Part shown: in pieces, positions 18,897 to 30,129 of the stretch | Layout: every line of letters begins with the position of its first letter | Position numbering within the stretch: the first letter of the stretch is position 1 | Assembly (NCBI GenBank): GCA_034336665.1 | Contig: JAPFBE010000032.1 | Coordinates: forward strand, 3,596,001 to 3,660,000 | Reading direction: 5' to 3' | DNA: 64,000 nt | Origin: Luscinia megarhynchos | Taxonomy: Eukaryota; Chordata; Aves; Passeriformes; Turdidae | Notes under the pieces: model-generated | The model's input: the letters and a program-made list of their open reading frames with translations, nothing else | What the model was told of the DNA's origin: nothing | The model's database searches: none | Program-made: the position numbers and the translations under genes

Positions 18897-19800
18897 TGTT
18901 GGCAAAAGTAAAAAAAAGCACACAACATTTATAAAAATGTTTCCTTTGATGCACTCCTCATTTTCTTGTCTTCCACAGGAGCTCTAGTTCCATGGCTGAG
19001 AAAGGTATTGGCAAACAACCCCAAACATATATCTCAGAGAGCAAACAGCGATCAGTATAAATACAAACATATAATTTGTAAGTCAAAAAATTGAGATGAG
19101 AAGCAAAGCACTCACAGACCAAACATAAAGCTGGCAGCTAAAGGACTTTCTTGTATGAAAAAAGTAACAAAGCCAATTCAAAGACTGTAACTGTGCTCGT
19201 TACCTTGTGGTGCCTGTGGCTGAGTCGGAGGCGGGGAGGGGCTGGAGACAGACACAGCACAGTTCAAAATTTGCGTGCCTGACCATATCATTGATCAAGG
19301 TCTTGGGGCCACCCAGCTCCTTTGACCAATCATGTCTGCAGCCTAGGTGGAACCTGATTGGATGAATATACACTCAAGGGCCGGCCCATGGAACTGAGCC
19401 AGGTTTCTAAGGCAACCACAGCACAAACTAATCTTGCACTGCAACAAAAGATAATTGCCAACTGGATGCAGAGAGTTTGTAACAATACTGAAGAAGAAAA
19501 AATGGTCAATAAATATCATCTTTCCTCATTTATAAAGAAATGAGGTGATCTTTTTTATTATGCAAGAATGATAATGTATTGCTTGATCAATGACAAGATC
19601 TTGTTAAATAACGTATATTAAACAAAAACTGATAGTAGCAGACCCAGGTAATCAGTGTCTGGATGTCAGAGAACATCATATTTTGGTGGAATTACAGCAA
19701 ATGTGGGGTGAAATCCAGAAAAATGGCGTGTGCTGAAGTACTAGGCTCAAAAAGCAGCAAGCTGATGGGAAAACATTAATTTAATTAACACCCTAATTGC
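18897..19800. other. Non-coding interval, no gene seen
   Basis: There is a promoter-like patch with two CCAAT-type boxes (about 19322-19352) and GC-rich sequence just before. No coding frame of note was seen. It might be a decayed LTR, but the poly(A) end is not evident. Confidence 0.4.
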
Positions 19801-19900
19801 AACCTGATCTAGTGGAAGGTGTCCCTCCTCATAACTGGGGGGTTGGAACAAGATGGTCTTGAAGGCCCCTTTCAACCCAAACCATTCTGTGATTCTATGA
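19801..19900 (+). mobile_element. CR1 LINE 3' tail
   Basis: Contains the CR1 3' consensus phrases CTGATCTAGTGGAAGGTGTCCCT and GGTTGGAACAAGATGGTCTT, then CAACCCAAACCATTCTGTGATTCTATGA, i.e. the characteristic ATTCTRTG terminal repeats (quoted here in parts). It is severely 5'-truncated, as most avian CR1 copies are. Confidence 0.92.
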
Positions 19901-19978
19901 TTTATGGGAAATCTGAGGTGTTCAACAACTGACTTTCCCTCATAGATGAAAAAGTGACTTTAATTTGCAAAGGGAAAA

Positions 19979-19983
19979 ATATA

Positions 19984-20032
<49 letters not shown>

Positions 20033-20038
20033 TATATG
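19979..20038. repeat. (TA)n microsatellite
   Basis: A nearly perfect TA dinucleotide run of about 45-50 bp with small imperfections at both ends. Confidence 0.95.
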
Positions 20039-21129
20039 GGTGAAATCAAGTAAAACATTTGTGGACAAGTAATATCAGTTGCAGGTACAGAATGTGCACG
20101 CATATTGTAGGAAAAGGTTGTCTGAAAAGGTTGGAGACTGTCCCAGGTTGAATGTCTGATGCCAGACTGCAGCATAAAGGCAGAGAATGAGAATATATGG
20201 ATTAGGGGTATGAAGGTAGCTTTCCTCTAGAGACAGCATGCACATCTGTGGCTGAACTACAGGACCGCAAGCACTACTGGGAGTCATGTTTCAAAGAGGT
20301 ATTAGAGAAATTTCTTAGAGTACAGAAAAAACTAAAGTAATACAAGGGCTTGGGAGATATTTGGAATGAAGAGAAAATATCAGCTACAAAAGGTTGTTTA
20401 AACTGCAAGAGCAAAAGCAGAGCAAGAGCTAATGCTGGAAATTAAAGGCAGATTAATTCAGGTCAGAAACAAGGTGCAGTTCCCCAGTATTCCTTAATCA
20501 CTCTGTTTTGATTATTCATCATACCACCAAACTCAGAATTTTCCAATAAAATCACGTCTTTCTGGAGAAAAATACTTCAGCCAAGCAAACGTGACAATGT
20601 CAATCAACTGGATGCAACTACATGGCCAACCTTGGGCAAGTGATCAGACTAAGGAATAAAATGGTCGTTTCGGTACTTACAGTGCAGAAAACACATACTG
20701 AACAGCATATTTCCTTTTATTTTTCTATTAATTTGTTAATTTCACGGCTAGCATGTTAAAAAATACACTCAAGCAAGAGGGAAAATGCTTAGTTAGCAGG
20801 TGGAGAATCTTGGTTCAGCAAACAGAATCATGCTCAGCACAGATTTGGCACAGAGAGCTGATGAACACAAAATACAAACAACTTTAAAAGTTAAAAATTG
20901 AAACCAATTTTGTCTGTGCTTTCTCTATTCTAACAGAGGTTACTTATATGACCTGCATTTTGGGAGATGCATTGCTTGGGCTGACAGTATATGTTTAACT
21001 TTTCTGCATATACACTAATTCTTATTCAATTTTTACAGCAGTAATATTTAGGAGTAATTAAATATCTCACCTTCACACTGCCTTCTCTATCTGTTTTCAT
21101 CCTGGGCATTCACAGTACATCAGGAACCA
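20039..21129. other. Non-coding interval, no gene seen
   Basis: AT-rich sequence with no convincing frame. Part of it may be the U3 of the LTR that ends at 21462, but I cannot place that LTR's start. Confidence 0.4.
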
Positions 21130-21462
21130 GAGGCAAACCAAAAAGCTGACCCTGCTGCATCCTCCCTATATATAGCAGGTGCCACTGGCAGGATCATCTG
21201 GCAAGTGCCATCAACCATGGAGAATATTATATCATATTTTACAGAGAGCATTTAATCTTATTTGTCAAAACAAATGAGAAGTGTTCTGAAGGTTTATTCT
21301 GATTCTTATTATTCGTCTTTTAGTTATGTTAATAAAGTTTTCTTTATATGCTTTCAACTTTTGAGCCTGTTTTTGCCCTTCTCCTAATCGTTATTTCACA
21401 GATGAAAATGAATAAATAATTCTAGTGAGTGCACTGGCGTTGGGCCAGCGCTCAACCCACCA
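21130..21462 (+). promoter_or_regulatory. 3' part of an ERV 5' LTR (family LTR-H)
   Basis: TATATATA at 21167-21174 and AATAAAGTTTTC at 21331 give promoter and poly(A) landmarks. The U5 phrase ATTCTAGTGAGTGCACTGGC and terminus CAACCCACCA are shared, in reverse, with the solo LTR beginning at 34318. An eight-base spacer is followed by a tRNA-His primer-binding site, so this is a 5' LTR. The U3 boundary is not determined. Confidence 0.7.
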
Positions 21463-21470
21463 TATTGAAT

Positions 21471-21488
21471 TGGTGCCGTGACTCGGAT
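21471..21488 (+). promoter_or_regulatory. Primer-binding site, tRNA-His type
   Basis: TGGTGCCGTGACTCGGAT is the exact complement of the 3' end of tRNA-His including CCA. A perfect 18-base match just downstream of an LTR end is strong evidence for a His-primed retrovirus. Confidence 0.9.
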
Positions 21489-21800
21489 TAGCAAACCAAA
21501 ATTGCTACACTTCATTGGTGTTTCCGTCCAGTTGAACTTAAACCGCAAAAAAACAGTGAACAACTCTGCTTTAGCCCAGAACTGGATGATAGAAGAGTCT
21601 GATAGACTGATTGTGGCATCTTCAAATCCTGTATGTGGTCCAGTACCTTTTCCCCATTTTCTCCACATAAGCCATGCCACCAAGCTAGCATTCCTACAAA
21701 AAGGGAGAAGTTAGACACCTTCCCGGAGAGCATGCATCCCATCCTGCTGTAAAAGGATGAGTCAGGTAGAATACTTTTTGATAGATTTCTTGGATGAAAA
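21489..21800 (+). mobile_element. Leader fragment of the tRNA-His ERV
   Basis: Sequence following the primer-binding site. No gag or pol could be recognised downstream, so the element seems truncated soon after its leader. A short frame at 21478-21714 has no recognisable domain. Confidence 0.4.
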
Positions 21801-22600
21801 TAAAGTGCCAAGGCAGCAAATATTATATCTGAGAACTGTTTATTGATAAAGAAAGATAAGTGTTCCTACCGAAGGGGAATAAAAAAGGGAGCAGAGGGGG
21901 GAAAGACAGATGGAAAGAGAAACAGAAGACAGGGACAGCTTTACCACTAGGACCCCAGGCACCCTATTGGTGTCAGCTTGGCAGATGGGGCATGAGTGCT
22001 GCAAGCTGTGGTGAGCCTGCACAGCTCTTGTGACTGGCTGGGCACAATTTTCTAGGGGCAGCAGGCAGCCTGCCTCTGGAGTCACTGAACAAAGGCTGCA
22101 GGCTGGCTTCTGTGGGCTGTTACTGGGGCAACATGGGAAACATGGTGTCTACGGCTGTGGAGTGGGTGCAGGCAGGGTGCAGGCAGCAGCTGTTCCATTG
22201 GGGAAACAGCGGAGCACTAGGTTGTGGCGGTGATGAACTGCCTCAGGGAAGTGGTGAAGCAGGGCAGATGGATAGGTGCGGACAGGGAAGAAGGACTGCA
22301 GAGAGGAAAAGGCGTGGGGGAGGGGGGTCAAGCTGGAAAAATGCCCCCCCTTGTGGCACAGTTAACTGCTTTTATGTTCTAAGGCTCCTCCCATAGCCTG
22401 ATTTCCTTGGCACCTTTTCCCAGGCATCCAGGAGTCTGCCCCGCTGGCAAAGGAGGGGTGGTCTCTTGCAGCCAAATAGCAGAAGCTTTCTATCCCCTGA
22501 TTGGCTGCCGGGCGAGGTCTCCCCCAGGGACAGGGCTCCCCTTCATTTTCTGCCTCCTTAACACGTGACATGTGTTAAAGCTCCCAGCACATGCACAGCC
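21801..22600 (-). repeat. Possible minus-strand LTR
   Basis: On the minus strand, a GC-rich region with a CCAAT element (GCAGCCAATCAG, about 22500) precedes TTTATCAATAAACAG at about 21838-21852, a plausible poly(A) signal. This is the expected U3-to-R order. No target duplication was found and the family is not recognised. Confidence 0.35.
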
Positions 22601-23930
22601 CCTATAGTAATTTTTCACCCCATGTATAACATTTGTTGAGGCACAAATAAAAATCAAATTGGTCCGTCTCAGTACGGTATTGCATGCACAGCACTCACCT
22701 TTCTCTGTCTTTTTGAGGCAACGGGTGTTTGGAGGCATTTTGCAACTTCTTGTGAAATTGGGTGAAATCTAGTTTTTCAGTCTGCAAGTCCCATGTCGCA
22801 CCACTAAGAAAGAAAAACGTGAAAAAACAAAGAAAGAAAGTCCACTACTAACTAAACACTACTGAGGTGAAGAGCAGAGGGCACATAGGAGCTTACAGGC
22901 AAGGAAAGCTGGTATTTCTCAAGGGACCACTCCCTGTTGCACAACGCATGGATGCAGGCCTCCAACCTTCATATTTCTGTGTCTCCTTTTTTTAATTTGT
23001 TTGTCTTTTTTTTTTTTTGAGATGCTGAGCTCCTGTTGCTTGTTCTAAACCCGTAGTTTTGATATATGATGCAGCATGATCCAGCATACACCTTGAAAGC
23101 TGTACTAGATCTGTGTATAAATGGGATATTGCAACAGGTAGTGGTCTGGTCCATGCAATGGAGATGTTCTCTCTGGTCCTGCAAAACCTGCTCCAATGGC
23201 CTGGAGTAAGTGCCAGGTGGGAACTCAATCCCCACAGAGTCTTGCAGTGCTCCAGGCACAGAGAGAGATATGCATAAAACTGGACAGAAAGCTTATCTCA
23301 CTGCTTTCCCCATGTTGAAGCAGGAGTTGGAGAGCTCTTTCCAGTAGGTGCAAAGCCAACACATTATCACACCTCCATTTAATGAAGGAAGAGTAAAAAC
23401 CTGGAGCAGTAGCTCAAAGGTGCCTCAAGTCTTGCCTGTGCAGCTCTTGGATGACTACAAGTAATTGAATCAGTACCAATTTCAGATGTTTGGACTGAAA
23501 ATCCATTCAGGAGCTTCTCCAAAGCACATAGGATACTTTAAGTAGATTGATTATGGTTAGTGCCGCAGGTTAAATTGGGATGGAGAGGAGGAGGAGCAGT
23601 GATGAGTACTGGCAGAGTACTCACTGGTGCTTGGGTACTGGCAGGATGGATATGCCGGCAAAGGCTGAGACGCCACAGCCCATGTCTCTCTTAAAGCATT
23701 TTAAAACGGGCTTACCTGAAGGAGTCAAAGGTGTTGGCAGCCCAGATGTCTGTGCCCAGCATGTCAAGGGAGCTCGCCTTGTTGCCATTCTAGGAGGGAG
23801 GGAAAGGTAGTTACTTGCCAGAAGGCACAAAGTACTATCTGAACCACAACAGAGCATGGCACAGCCTCTCCCACTTCCAGCTGCTGAAGTGTTCTAGTTC
23901 TGCATGTGGGCTCCTCCACTGCTATGTGAA
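22601..23930. other. Non-coding interval, no gene seen
   Basis: Contains a T-rich run at about 23005-23020. No gene or repeat was identified by eye. Confidence 0.5.
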
Positions 23931-23938
23931 TGTCACGG

Positions 23939-25830
23939 TGTGACTTGGGTTTGCCAACCTTAATATATTTAATTTCTTTTAAAGACAGAACCCAGGAGTA
24001 GAGACAATGCAGGCTCAAAACTTAAAAAGGTACAAGAAGAAATTTATTAATAATACAAAAAAAAAGAATTAGAATTCAGGATGAAATTCCTAGATTGTTC
24101 CCTCCTCCCCTTCATTCTGCATTTCTTACCAACAACATACAGAGAGAACACTTCAGTCAGTTATACACTCAAATAATCAGTTGTCCTGGTTTTGGACAAA
24201 TTTACCGGAGATATCTTGCAAAGGAGTCCCCCTAGGAAAATAAACCCCCAGAACTCCTTCCCCCTCCCACTACCGGGTTCGGGAAGAACTTCCTCCGAGG
24301 GAAAAAAAAGTGGAAAAAACTTGTTTATTTTAACAAACACTTCCCAGCACCAAGAAAGAACAATCCCCAGATGACACAAAACGTTTTCACCAAGGTGAGT
24401 GAGGATGGACGAGCTCGGTCAGTCCCTGCTGGGAAGGGTGCAAAGCTTCTTTTGGCAGGCTTCCAGAGGCAGTCTCTGATGTTCAGATCCCTCCGTCCGG
24501 AGCCGGTGCAGATCTTCGGGATGAGGGGAAGAAGGGAGAGAGAAAGAGGGAGCAGCTGGGGGCAAGAGAAGCTGGGGCAAAAGCTAGGTGAAGAAGCGGC
24601 AGCCAAAGCAGCAAAAGCAGCAGCAAAAGCAGCAGCAGCAGGCCAGCAGCAGCAGCCCAAAGCAGCAGGCAGCAGCCCCCAGCAGCCGGGGGCCCGCCGG
24701 GGCAGGGGAGGAACGGCCACGGCGGCAGCAGCTCCTTGCAGACAGAGCGGGGGGGGGCAGGTAGAGGAGTAGTCATAACACTAACCCAGGACATCAGTTC
24801 AGTTAACTTCATAGAGAAAAGTCATTTTTCTGGTTATGGGTTAGGGGGTGTCTTCACCTCCACAGTCTGCGTCCGCCTGAGACCCACAGAGCTATGAATT
24901 TTCCTCTCATTTACATAGTCATTCCAGAGCCGTGTTATGGGTTACGATGCACACATGGGGTACCACCTCTAAAGGCAGGCTGCAAAAAACCAAAATTCTC
25001 TTCATCTGCTTCTCTATCAAAAGTCTCTGTTCATATTCCAGTCCCAGAACAGAGAGAGCTCAATTTCCCCGAGGCAAAAAGTCTTCTACTCAAGCATCCA
25101 AACCTCCCCAAGTATATTTCACAGTTTAAAGGAACTTTAGTGAAGTCACAATCCCCACAGCCCACAAAAATGTTTTCAGCTACTTGCATCTTTTCAATCT
25201 CTTCCCACCAGGAACTTTATCTTCATCCCGCTGACCTCTGTAGTCTCCATGCTTCATTTCTTTTCATTCAGGGGAACTCAGGAGGTCCAGGATTCCATCC
25301 AGGCCTAAAGAAGTTACAATTGTATCCAGATCACGAAGAAAGAAACATGGACAGCTGGAGTTCTTCTCTGCCACTGAAAGGCGAGCCAAGCCCAGCCGGC
25401 AAGGCCGGGGCCATGTGGCTGGTGCCGGAGCCATGCGGTTGTTGCTGGAGCCATGCAGTCGGTGCTGGAGCCGTGCGGAGCCCGGGGGTCCCCAAGCCAG
25501 AGGCTCCCCGCAGAGCCGGTGCCAGGCCGGGCCCCCCTTACCCCCGCTGAGCACGGAGCTGGACCAGGGGGCCGGTGCCCTGGCTGGAGGTCACCGCACC
25601 TCCCCAGGCCCTAAGCTGAAAGAGGACAGTTTACTCGATCCACTGTGATTTGTGAAAGCGAAACAACCTCTAATTGGTTTCCCGAGCTGTCCATCACCAA
25701 ATCAGCTCTCTGATTGGTGCCAGCAGCTCACAGGGGAAAGCTCCCAGAGACTGGAGAGTCCCTCCCACTCCTCAGCCTCATGGAGCCATCCCTGAAGTGA
25801 ATCCATCCCTCCCCCTTACCACGTGAAAGC
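23939..25830 (-). repeat. Diverged LTR-H-like element, split by a solo LTR-D
   Basis: On the minus strand, TTATTAATAAATTTCTTC (about 24036-24053) followed by TTTTGAGCCTGCATTG (about 24005-24020) matches the R/U5 of LTR-H copies at 21331 and 34440. Sequence beyond the inserted LTR-D (25640-25800) has CCAAT-type boxes like the U3 end of the 34318-43632 copy. The outer ends are approximate. The GC-rich block 25380-25560 has a repetitive GGAGCCATGCGG theme. Confidence 0.45.
24182..24793 (-). mobile_element. Solo LTR-D, reverse orientation, TSD TCAGT
   Basis: Plus-strand ends TGTCCTGG...CCCAGGACA, flanked by TCAGT at 24177-24181 and 24794-24798. Its reverse complement follows the LTRs of ERV-D: CCTGGGTTAGTGTTATGAC start, TCATCCCGAAGATCTG/CCGGCTCC region, GAAAACGTTTTGTG..., and TTAAAATAAACAAG as poly(A) region. 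It has gained an impure CAG/AAAGCAGCA repeat (about 24600-24690) that the ERV-D LTRs lack. The 612 bp is what remains after recombination between two LTRs. Confidence 0.9.
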
Positions 25831-25894
25831 AACACACCAACCTTGTGGCCTTCTATGATGAAGTGACTACATGAGTGAACAAGGGAAGGGACTC

Positions 25895-26056
25895 AGGTGT
25901 CATTTATCTGGGCTTCTATAAAGTCTTCGACACCATCCCCCACAACATCCTTCCCTTTAAACTGGAGAGACTGTTCTATGGATAAGGAATGGGTGAGATT
26001 GTTAAATCCAGATGGTAGTGGTCAATGGCTCTGTCCTGATGGACATCAGTGTGTAT
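25895..26056 (+). pseudogene. CR1 reverse-transcriptase fragment
   Basis: Translates to [14 protein letters not shown], the CR1 RT block corresponding to the conserved AFDTVPH motif. It is followed after a stop by sequence resembling the downstream GTVVNGS...GVPQG region (GGTAGTGGTCAATGGCTC at 26011-26028). It is inactive and ends where the LTR at 26057 begins. Confidence 0.75.
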
Positions 26057-27276
26057 TGTGTTTGCATGGCCAGGTTTTGGTACTGGGGGTGGTTACAGGG
26101 GTGTCATCTGAGAGCAGCTGCTAGAAGCTTCCTCCATGTCCAGCAGAGCCAATGCCATATAGCTCCAAGTCTGGGCCAATCAGATATGGTGGCAATGCCT
26201 CTGTGATAACATATTTAAGAAGAAGGGGAAAAAAAAGTTATTTTGCAGATGTAATTGTGGCCAGAGGAAAGTGGGGTGAGAATGTGAGAGGAAGAACTCT
26301 GAAGACACCAAGGCCAGTGGAGAAGGAGGGGGAGAAGGTGCTTCAGGTACCAGAGGTGGGATTCCTCTGCAGCCTGTGGTGAAGACCGTGGTGAAGTGGG
26401 CTGTCCCTCTGTAGCCCATGGAAGACTACAGGGTTTCAGACACCCACCTGTAGCCCATGGAGGAGACCCATGATGGAGCAGGTAAATGACTGAGAAGAGG
26501 CTGTCACCCTGTGGGAGGCCTGCGCTGGAACAGCCTGTATGTCTTGGGTTGCAATACAGGATGTGACCAGAAATGTGTATTCTATCATCATCTGTTGAAG
26601 CCAGGTGGGGCAGTGATCCTTATCTCTGTGAGATATATTATCTGCTAATGGGCCATCTTTAAAAACAGATTGGGAAATCATCTTTATCTTTTCCACAACT
26701 CATACTCCCTCCATTTCAAATAGAAGCTCCTGCCTTTCTTGGCAGACACCTGTCGTCCAAATCAGGACACTGTACTTGAAGGATTGCAGCCATGGAAGAG
26801 TGACCCACGTTGCAGCATTTTGTGGAGAACTCTTGCCCATGGGATGGACTCATACTGGAGAAGTTAGTGAACAACTGTATCCCGTGGGAGGGACCCCACG
26901 CTGGAGCAGGGAAAGGACTCCTCTCCCTCAGCAATGGCAGAAACAACATGTGATGAACTGATTGTAGCCCGCACTGTCTCCCTGCACCACTGGGGAGGAG
27001 GAGGTAGAGCTCAGAAGGAGAGAGGGAATGAGGGAAAGGTGTTTTTTAGGTCTTATTTTACTTCTTATTGTTCTACTCTGATTTTGCTAGTAATAAATTC
27101 AATTAATATCTCTAATTCCAGTCTATTTTGCCTGTAACAGTATTTGGTGAGTGATCTCTCTGTCCTTAACTCATGAACCCTTCATTATATATCCTCTCCC
27201 TTGTGAAGTACTGACCTGAACTACTGGCCCTGAGCCAAAGTTGACCTCTAGATGAACCTTCCAACCAAATGTTACA
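26057..27276 (+). mobile_element. Long solo LTR (LTR-K, ERVL-type), nested insertion inside
   Basis: Starts TGTGTTTGCATGGCCAGG. It has a TATA-like CATATTTAAGAAG (about 26206), a series of imperfect 'GTAGCCCATGGAGGA...GCTGGAGCAGG' modules (26400-26910), AACAACATGTGATGAACTGA (26942-26961) and AGTAATAAATTC (about 27089) as poly(A) region. I recognise these phrases as an abundant avian ERVL-type LTR family. The right end is decayed; TGTAT before 26057 and TGCAT after about 27276 may be a mutated duplication. Without the nested element it is about 985 bp. Confidence 0.75.
26540..26769 (+). mobile_element. Internally deleted LTR-B, 230 bp, TSD CTGTA
   Basis: TGTCTTGGGTTGC...CAGGACA, flanked by CTGTA at 26535-26539 and 26770-26774. 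The first 165 bp follow the start of LTR-B at 52417 (CCAGAAATGTGTATTCT, TTATCTCTGTG...ATTATCTGC, ATGGGCCATCTTT). The last 55 bp follow its end (ATTTCAAA...GCAGACACCTGTC...CAGGACA). About 480 bp of the middle, including promoter and poly(A) signal, is missing. It lies inside the solo LTR-K. Confidence 0.9.
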
Positions 27277-28429
27277 TGCATCCACTCATTAATTAAGTAT
27301 TATCAGCGATATGATATATGCATTCATTCATTGACCAAACATGTATTTACCTTTCTGGTAACAGAAACAGGACAAGGCCACATCTAGCCTTGTTTGAGGA
27401 TGCAGGAGCAAAGACAACTCCCTTGGTTCCTCCTTGAGCCCTGGCCAGGCTTTAGGAGAAACCATACAGGAGAATAAAACCAGATGTTCCCGCATTAGAA
27501 GAAATGGTAAGTTGTTTATGATAAAAGCTAGGCTACTCTCACAGAGAAGTTGGAAGCCTCGTTGATTGCAAAGGTGGATGGATTGCAAAATTTCCCAGTT
27601 ACTGGGAGTGATTCTCCTGTCCTTCGCTGTGACAGCTTCCCACAGCTGATGATTTCAGATCCGGATGAAGGAGTAAAGTATTACAGTCACTAGTGATGTA
27701 TCTTTCTTAATTACTATAGGCAATCTTTTGTACAAAGTTAAGGTGCATTCCTTATGCGGTGGTGCATCCCCCTCCCCACTCCTTTCCAGGCTGCAGTGTG
27801 ATCTGAGAAAGTGCTTGTTAGGCCTTGTGCTTGAAAACACCACCTGGGCTCAGCTCTTTCTGAGCTTATCAAAAAACACTGCTTTCAGAAACTCCTAACA
27901 TGCTTCTGTTTTCCTCATAACCAGCCTTTGAAAATATTTGTCTGGCCTGAGTGGGACAACATTCCTATTCTCACACTTTCAAAGAAAGTGCCAACTCAAA
28001 CTGTAGCCAAGATGAAACGCTGTTATGACTAAAGCCTGTTCTCTTGCAACCTTATAAACAGCTGTCCAAGATGGGGCCCTTTGAGCTCTCCTGGACCACA
28101 GTGGGCCTATGATCAGCAACTTCCCTCTGAGTGGGACACCTCTCAGAGCCAGCAAATCCTCAGGATTGCTATACCTGGAGGATAGCCAAAACTCAACATG
28201 TCCTGGGCTGATACACCCACTCTTCAAGGCCAAATCCTTCGCCCCTTGGGTGATGCAAAAGCATCTGAAGTTAATATTTTCACTGTCCTTTGAGGGAGAT
28301 TTTTCCACAGGTACCTTACATTGCACTGACTATTTCTGCCTGCGTGCATATCCTTTGCACATATGCTATAGCAAATCTGGAAGTAACGTTAAGTTATAGT
28401 TACAATTTAGACTAAATATTGTTATTTCT
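27277..28429. other. Non-coding interval, no gene seen
   Basis: No coding frame or named repeat. Part may be U3 of the ERV-G LTR that ends at about 28862. Confidence 0.4.
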
Positions 28430-28862
28430 CTGTTAGATTGCTAAAGTTAGGCTATAAATTAAGGTATAAGTTAAAGTACTGTTAAGTTTAAGTGTTGTTA
28501 AGCTTTAGTCTTCATTCCTTTTCATCCTTCTTTACACACACACACCCACACTCACACCCCCCCCCAGGTAGTTTTCAATTAATTTCTGTTTTAATTGCCT
28601 GGATTTTGTTTGGTTTTGTTGTTGCTTACTTTCCCTTGTGCCTTAGTTGCCCTTTGTAAGTAGAGAGAAAGTTGTGCTTTGTAGTTTAATATTGAATCTG
28701 ACTTTTGCTCATACCCTTGTTGGTGATCTTTGGGTGATCTCAAGCACACTTGTCTGGGACAGCATAACTTATCCTTTTGTAATTCTTTACAGTTTTGCAT
28801 CATAGTAAATTACACTATTCCTTAAGTTGGTGTCTGTGTCTTTGGTATTGACCCTACACATC
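28430..28862 (+). promoter_or_regulatory. Probable 5' LTR end region of ERV-G
   Basis: GCTATAAATTAAGG at about 28450 could be the TATA element. A CA/C-rich simple repeat lies at 28533-28566. The segment ends in ACACA shortly before a tRNA-Ser-like primer site. No AATAAA was seen, and the start is not defined. Confidence 0.45.
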
Positions 28863-28875
28863 AGCAAAGTAAAAT

Positions 28876-28896
28876 TGGCGTAGTTGGCTAGATCAG
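28876..28896 (+). promoter_or_regulatory. Primer-binding site, probably tRNA-Ser
   Basis: TGGCGTAGTTGGCTAGATCAG agrees with the complement of a tRNA-Ser 3' end at about 16 of 21 positions, including the first nine. The distance from the LTR end is somewhat long. Confidence 0.5.
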
Positions 28897-28902
28897 AACA
28901 AA

Positions 28903-29658
28903 ATGTCGCTTTTTAAATCTAAATCTAAGAAATCTAAATTTAAGGAATCAGCCCTGTCCAGAATTCCTGCATGGAAAGATCTTCCCCATAGTTCACTGGT
29001 TCTTGTATGGGCTTAGGTTGGAGGACTACGTGATCAATGGGAAAGTTGGTTAAAAGAAGCTGAAATGCTGGATGTATTGAAACGTATCCAAAAATTGCAT
29101 ACTGAAAAAGACCTTGTGGGTTTTGGAAAACAGGGATGGATTTTGTTAATAGCACATCAAAAAAAACCCAAAAAAAAACCAAAAAAAAACCAACAGAAGG
29201 AACAGTTGTTGTTGAAATGCTCTAACATGAAGCAACAGATGTTTGAGTTGCAGAATTAAATTGTAATGTTAAAGTGTCAAAAGAAGTTGCTTGCTGATAA
29301 GTTGGACATTAACCAGACTGCAGCCAAGAAGGCTGCAGCTTGAGTGGCTCATTATAAGTATGCGAAAAGAAAGGGGCAATTGAATCACAAGGAAGTGCAT
29401 ACAGTGATTGTAGAGGCAGGTATACAGTGAAATCCCGATAAATGGGATGTAGATAATTTGGATTCTATGGATTCTGATGAGGCTGGTTCCCCAGATAAAT
29501 TTGTAGATGTAAGACCAGCATGGAGATGAAAGATAGAATTGGAGGCTAATGGTGAGCATGTTAGGAGGGATGTGATAGAGGATTATACTCAGCATGAAGC
29601 AAATGATATAATTGAACAGTTTAAGCAAAGACCGGGTGTGGAAGGGGCTTACAGCTAG
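28903..29658 (+). pseudogene. gag: gag remnant of ERV-G
   Basis: An ATG seven bases after the primer site begins a Lys/Ser-rich peptide (MSLFKSKSKKSKFKE). The frame then runs with stops at several places through a Lys/Gln-rich helical part (29060-29260) and an acidic part (DNLDSMDSDEAGSPDKFVD, about 29455-29510). Position and the basic N-terminus suggest gag matrix, but no capsid or zinc-knuckle motif was seen. It is inactive. Confidence 0.5.
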
Positions 29659-29659
29659 T

Positions 29660-29985
29660 CTGTGAGCCAGAGAGAGTTAACTGATAAGGCTTACTTCTGA
29701 AAGGAATTTTACCAAGGCTGTTGGTATGGAGACTGAGAAGAGAAGAAGGAGAAGAAGATAAGCAAGAAGAAACCTGCAGCTGGGAAAAGTATTTTTAGAA
29801 AGGTTTTGTGAAAAACAGAGGTGGAGATGGTTTTGCACCAATGAATGTGATGTTGATCTATTGTAACCAATAAATAAAGTGTAAACTTCGTAGAGTGTAT
29901 AAAAGACAGCATGCTGTTGTAATAAACAGGATTTCAGCCTTCTGAAATGTAGTGCATCCTTTCGTATGTCGCATCCGCCCCAACA
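29660..29985 (+). repeat. Probable LTR within ERV-G
   Basis: GTATAAAAGACAG (about 29898) followed about 20 bases later by GTAATAAACAGG (about 29918), then a terminus CGCCCCAACA at 29985. The upstream AAGAAGAAGGAGAAGAAG purine run (29735-29765) may be its U3. No duplication was found. It could be solo or a partial copy. Confidence 0.5.
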
Positions 29986-30129
29986 GTGACAACCAGACAA
30001 CCAAGGGAACCCCTACTCTCTTGGATGGTGTATTTGCATGATACATATTCTTAACAATAGGCCCGTTAGGGAAATGGAAATCACCTTGATGTGCATGACT
30101 ACACCCAATATGCAAATATAACCATTAAG

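Noticed and set aside
24371..24812. Ala/Gln-rich and Leu-rich frames of 109-133 codons
   Set aside because: Low-complexity translation of the CAG-type repeat within a solo LTR.
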